Source: CAZVAR01 sp964625225
GTDB lineage: Bacteria; Pseudomonadota; Alphaproteobacteria; JAJUGE01
Assembly: GCA_964625225.1 (NCBI GenBank)
Contig: CAZVAR010000105.1
Coordinates: 1 to 13,823, forward strand
Length of the DNA stretch: 13,823 bases
Direction: 5' to 3'
Below the pieces are notes generated by a model. It saw only the letters and a program-made list of their open reading frames with translations, did not search any database and was not told the DNA's origin. The translations under genes and the position numbers were made by a program. Numbering within the stretch: position 1 is the stretch's first letter; each line of letters begins with the position of its first letter. Shown piece after piece: positions 13,593-13,823 of this stretch.

Positions 13593-13823
13593 TCAGGCCG
13601 GCGCCGCGGCGCGGCGCAACCGGTCGTTGATGGCGGCGCCGAGGCCGGTCTCCGGGATCGGCATCACCGCGATCCCCGTGTGCGGCGGCCGGTCGAGGGC
13701 GCGCAGCATCCGGAACAGATTGGCCGCCGCTTCGGCCAGGTCGCCCGCAGGGCTGAGGTTCAGCACCGTGGTCGCGCCGGGCGGCGGGTTCGGGCCGAAG
13801 GCCAGCAGCGCCTCGCCGGGTTC
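13593..13823 (-). CDS. L-threonylcarbamoyladenylate synthase (Sua5/TsaC type), C-terminal fragment
   Basis: Only the last 76 residues are in the window. The reading LNLSPAGDLAEAAANLFRML (from about residue 21 of the fragment) and then GIAVMPIPETGLGAAINDRL, RRAAAPA match the C-terminal Sua5 domain of the long form of the enzyme that makes threonylcarbamoyl-AMP for the t6A tRNA modification. The catalytic YrdC domain lies outside the window. The stop is TGA at 13593-13595. It is upstream of efp on the same strand and may be its transcriptional neighbour. Confidence 0.85.
   Translation of the reverse strand, partial: EPGEALLAFGPNPPPGATTVLNLSPAGDLAEAAANLFRMLRALDRPPHTGIAVMPIPETGLGAAINDRLRRAAAPA

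Overview
The window is GC-rich DNA from what looks like an alphaproteobacterium, probably of the Rhodospirillales type. The evidence is the strong G/C bias at third codon positions, the efp-inositol monophosphatase neighbourhood, the ccoNOQP set with a single-helix CcoQ, and the style of the proline-rich secreted protein. Every convincing gene lies on the minus strand, so transcription runs from high to low coordinates. Many long open frames on the plus strand are antisense shadows of these genes.

From the right edge: the C-terminus of a Sua5/TsaC-type threonylcarbamoyl-AMP synthase (to 13593), then efp (elongation factor P), followed one base later by an inositol-monophosphatase/SuhB-family gene. 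A gap of about 420 bases separates this from leuA (2-isopropylmalate synthase). The gap holds a good sigma-70 promoter and a transcribed leader of about 290 nt. The leader carries two short ORFs that share an exact 15-bp repeat encoding Ser-Leu-Arg-Leu, and each stop codon is built into a hairpin. This looks like a peptide-dependent attenuator for leuA that I cannot match to a described family, and it is the most interesting item here.

Left of leuA, a gap of about 320 bases ends in a perfect 8+8 inverted repeat just upstream of an NsrR-like Rrf2 regulator with three cysteines at Fe-S spacing. The regulator is followed 10 bases later by ccoN, ccoO, ccoQ and ccoP (cbb3 cytochrome c oxidase). 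After these come a 71-residue single-helix membrane protein, a DUF2189 membrane protein and the assembly factor ccoS. The junctions from ccoN to the DUF2189 gene are tight or overlapping, so this reads as one operon for high-affinity oxygen respiration under control of an Fe-S sensor. The usual assembly genes ccoG, ccoH and ccoI are not in the window.

Downstream on the same strand lie a possible 44-codon micro-ORF, a selenium-free homologue of glycine/betaine reductase selenoprotein B with a CxxC motif, a CaiB/BaiF CoA-transferase and an unrecognised short gene. At the left edge is the N-terminal part of a very proline-rich exported protein of at least 592 residues, which may be an OmpA-family protein whose C-terminal domain lies outside the window.
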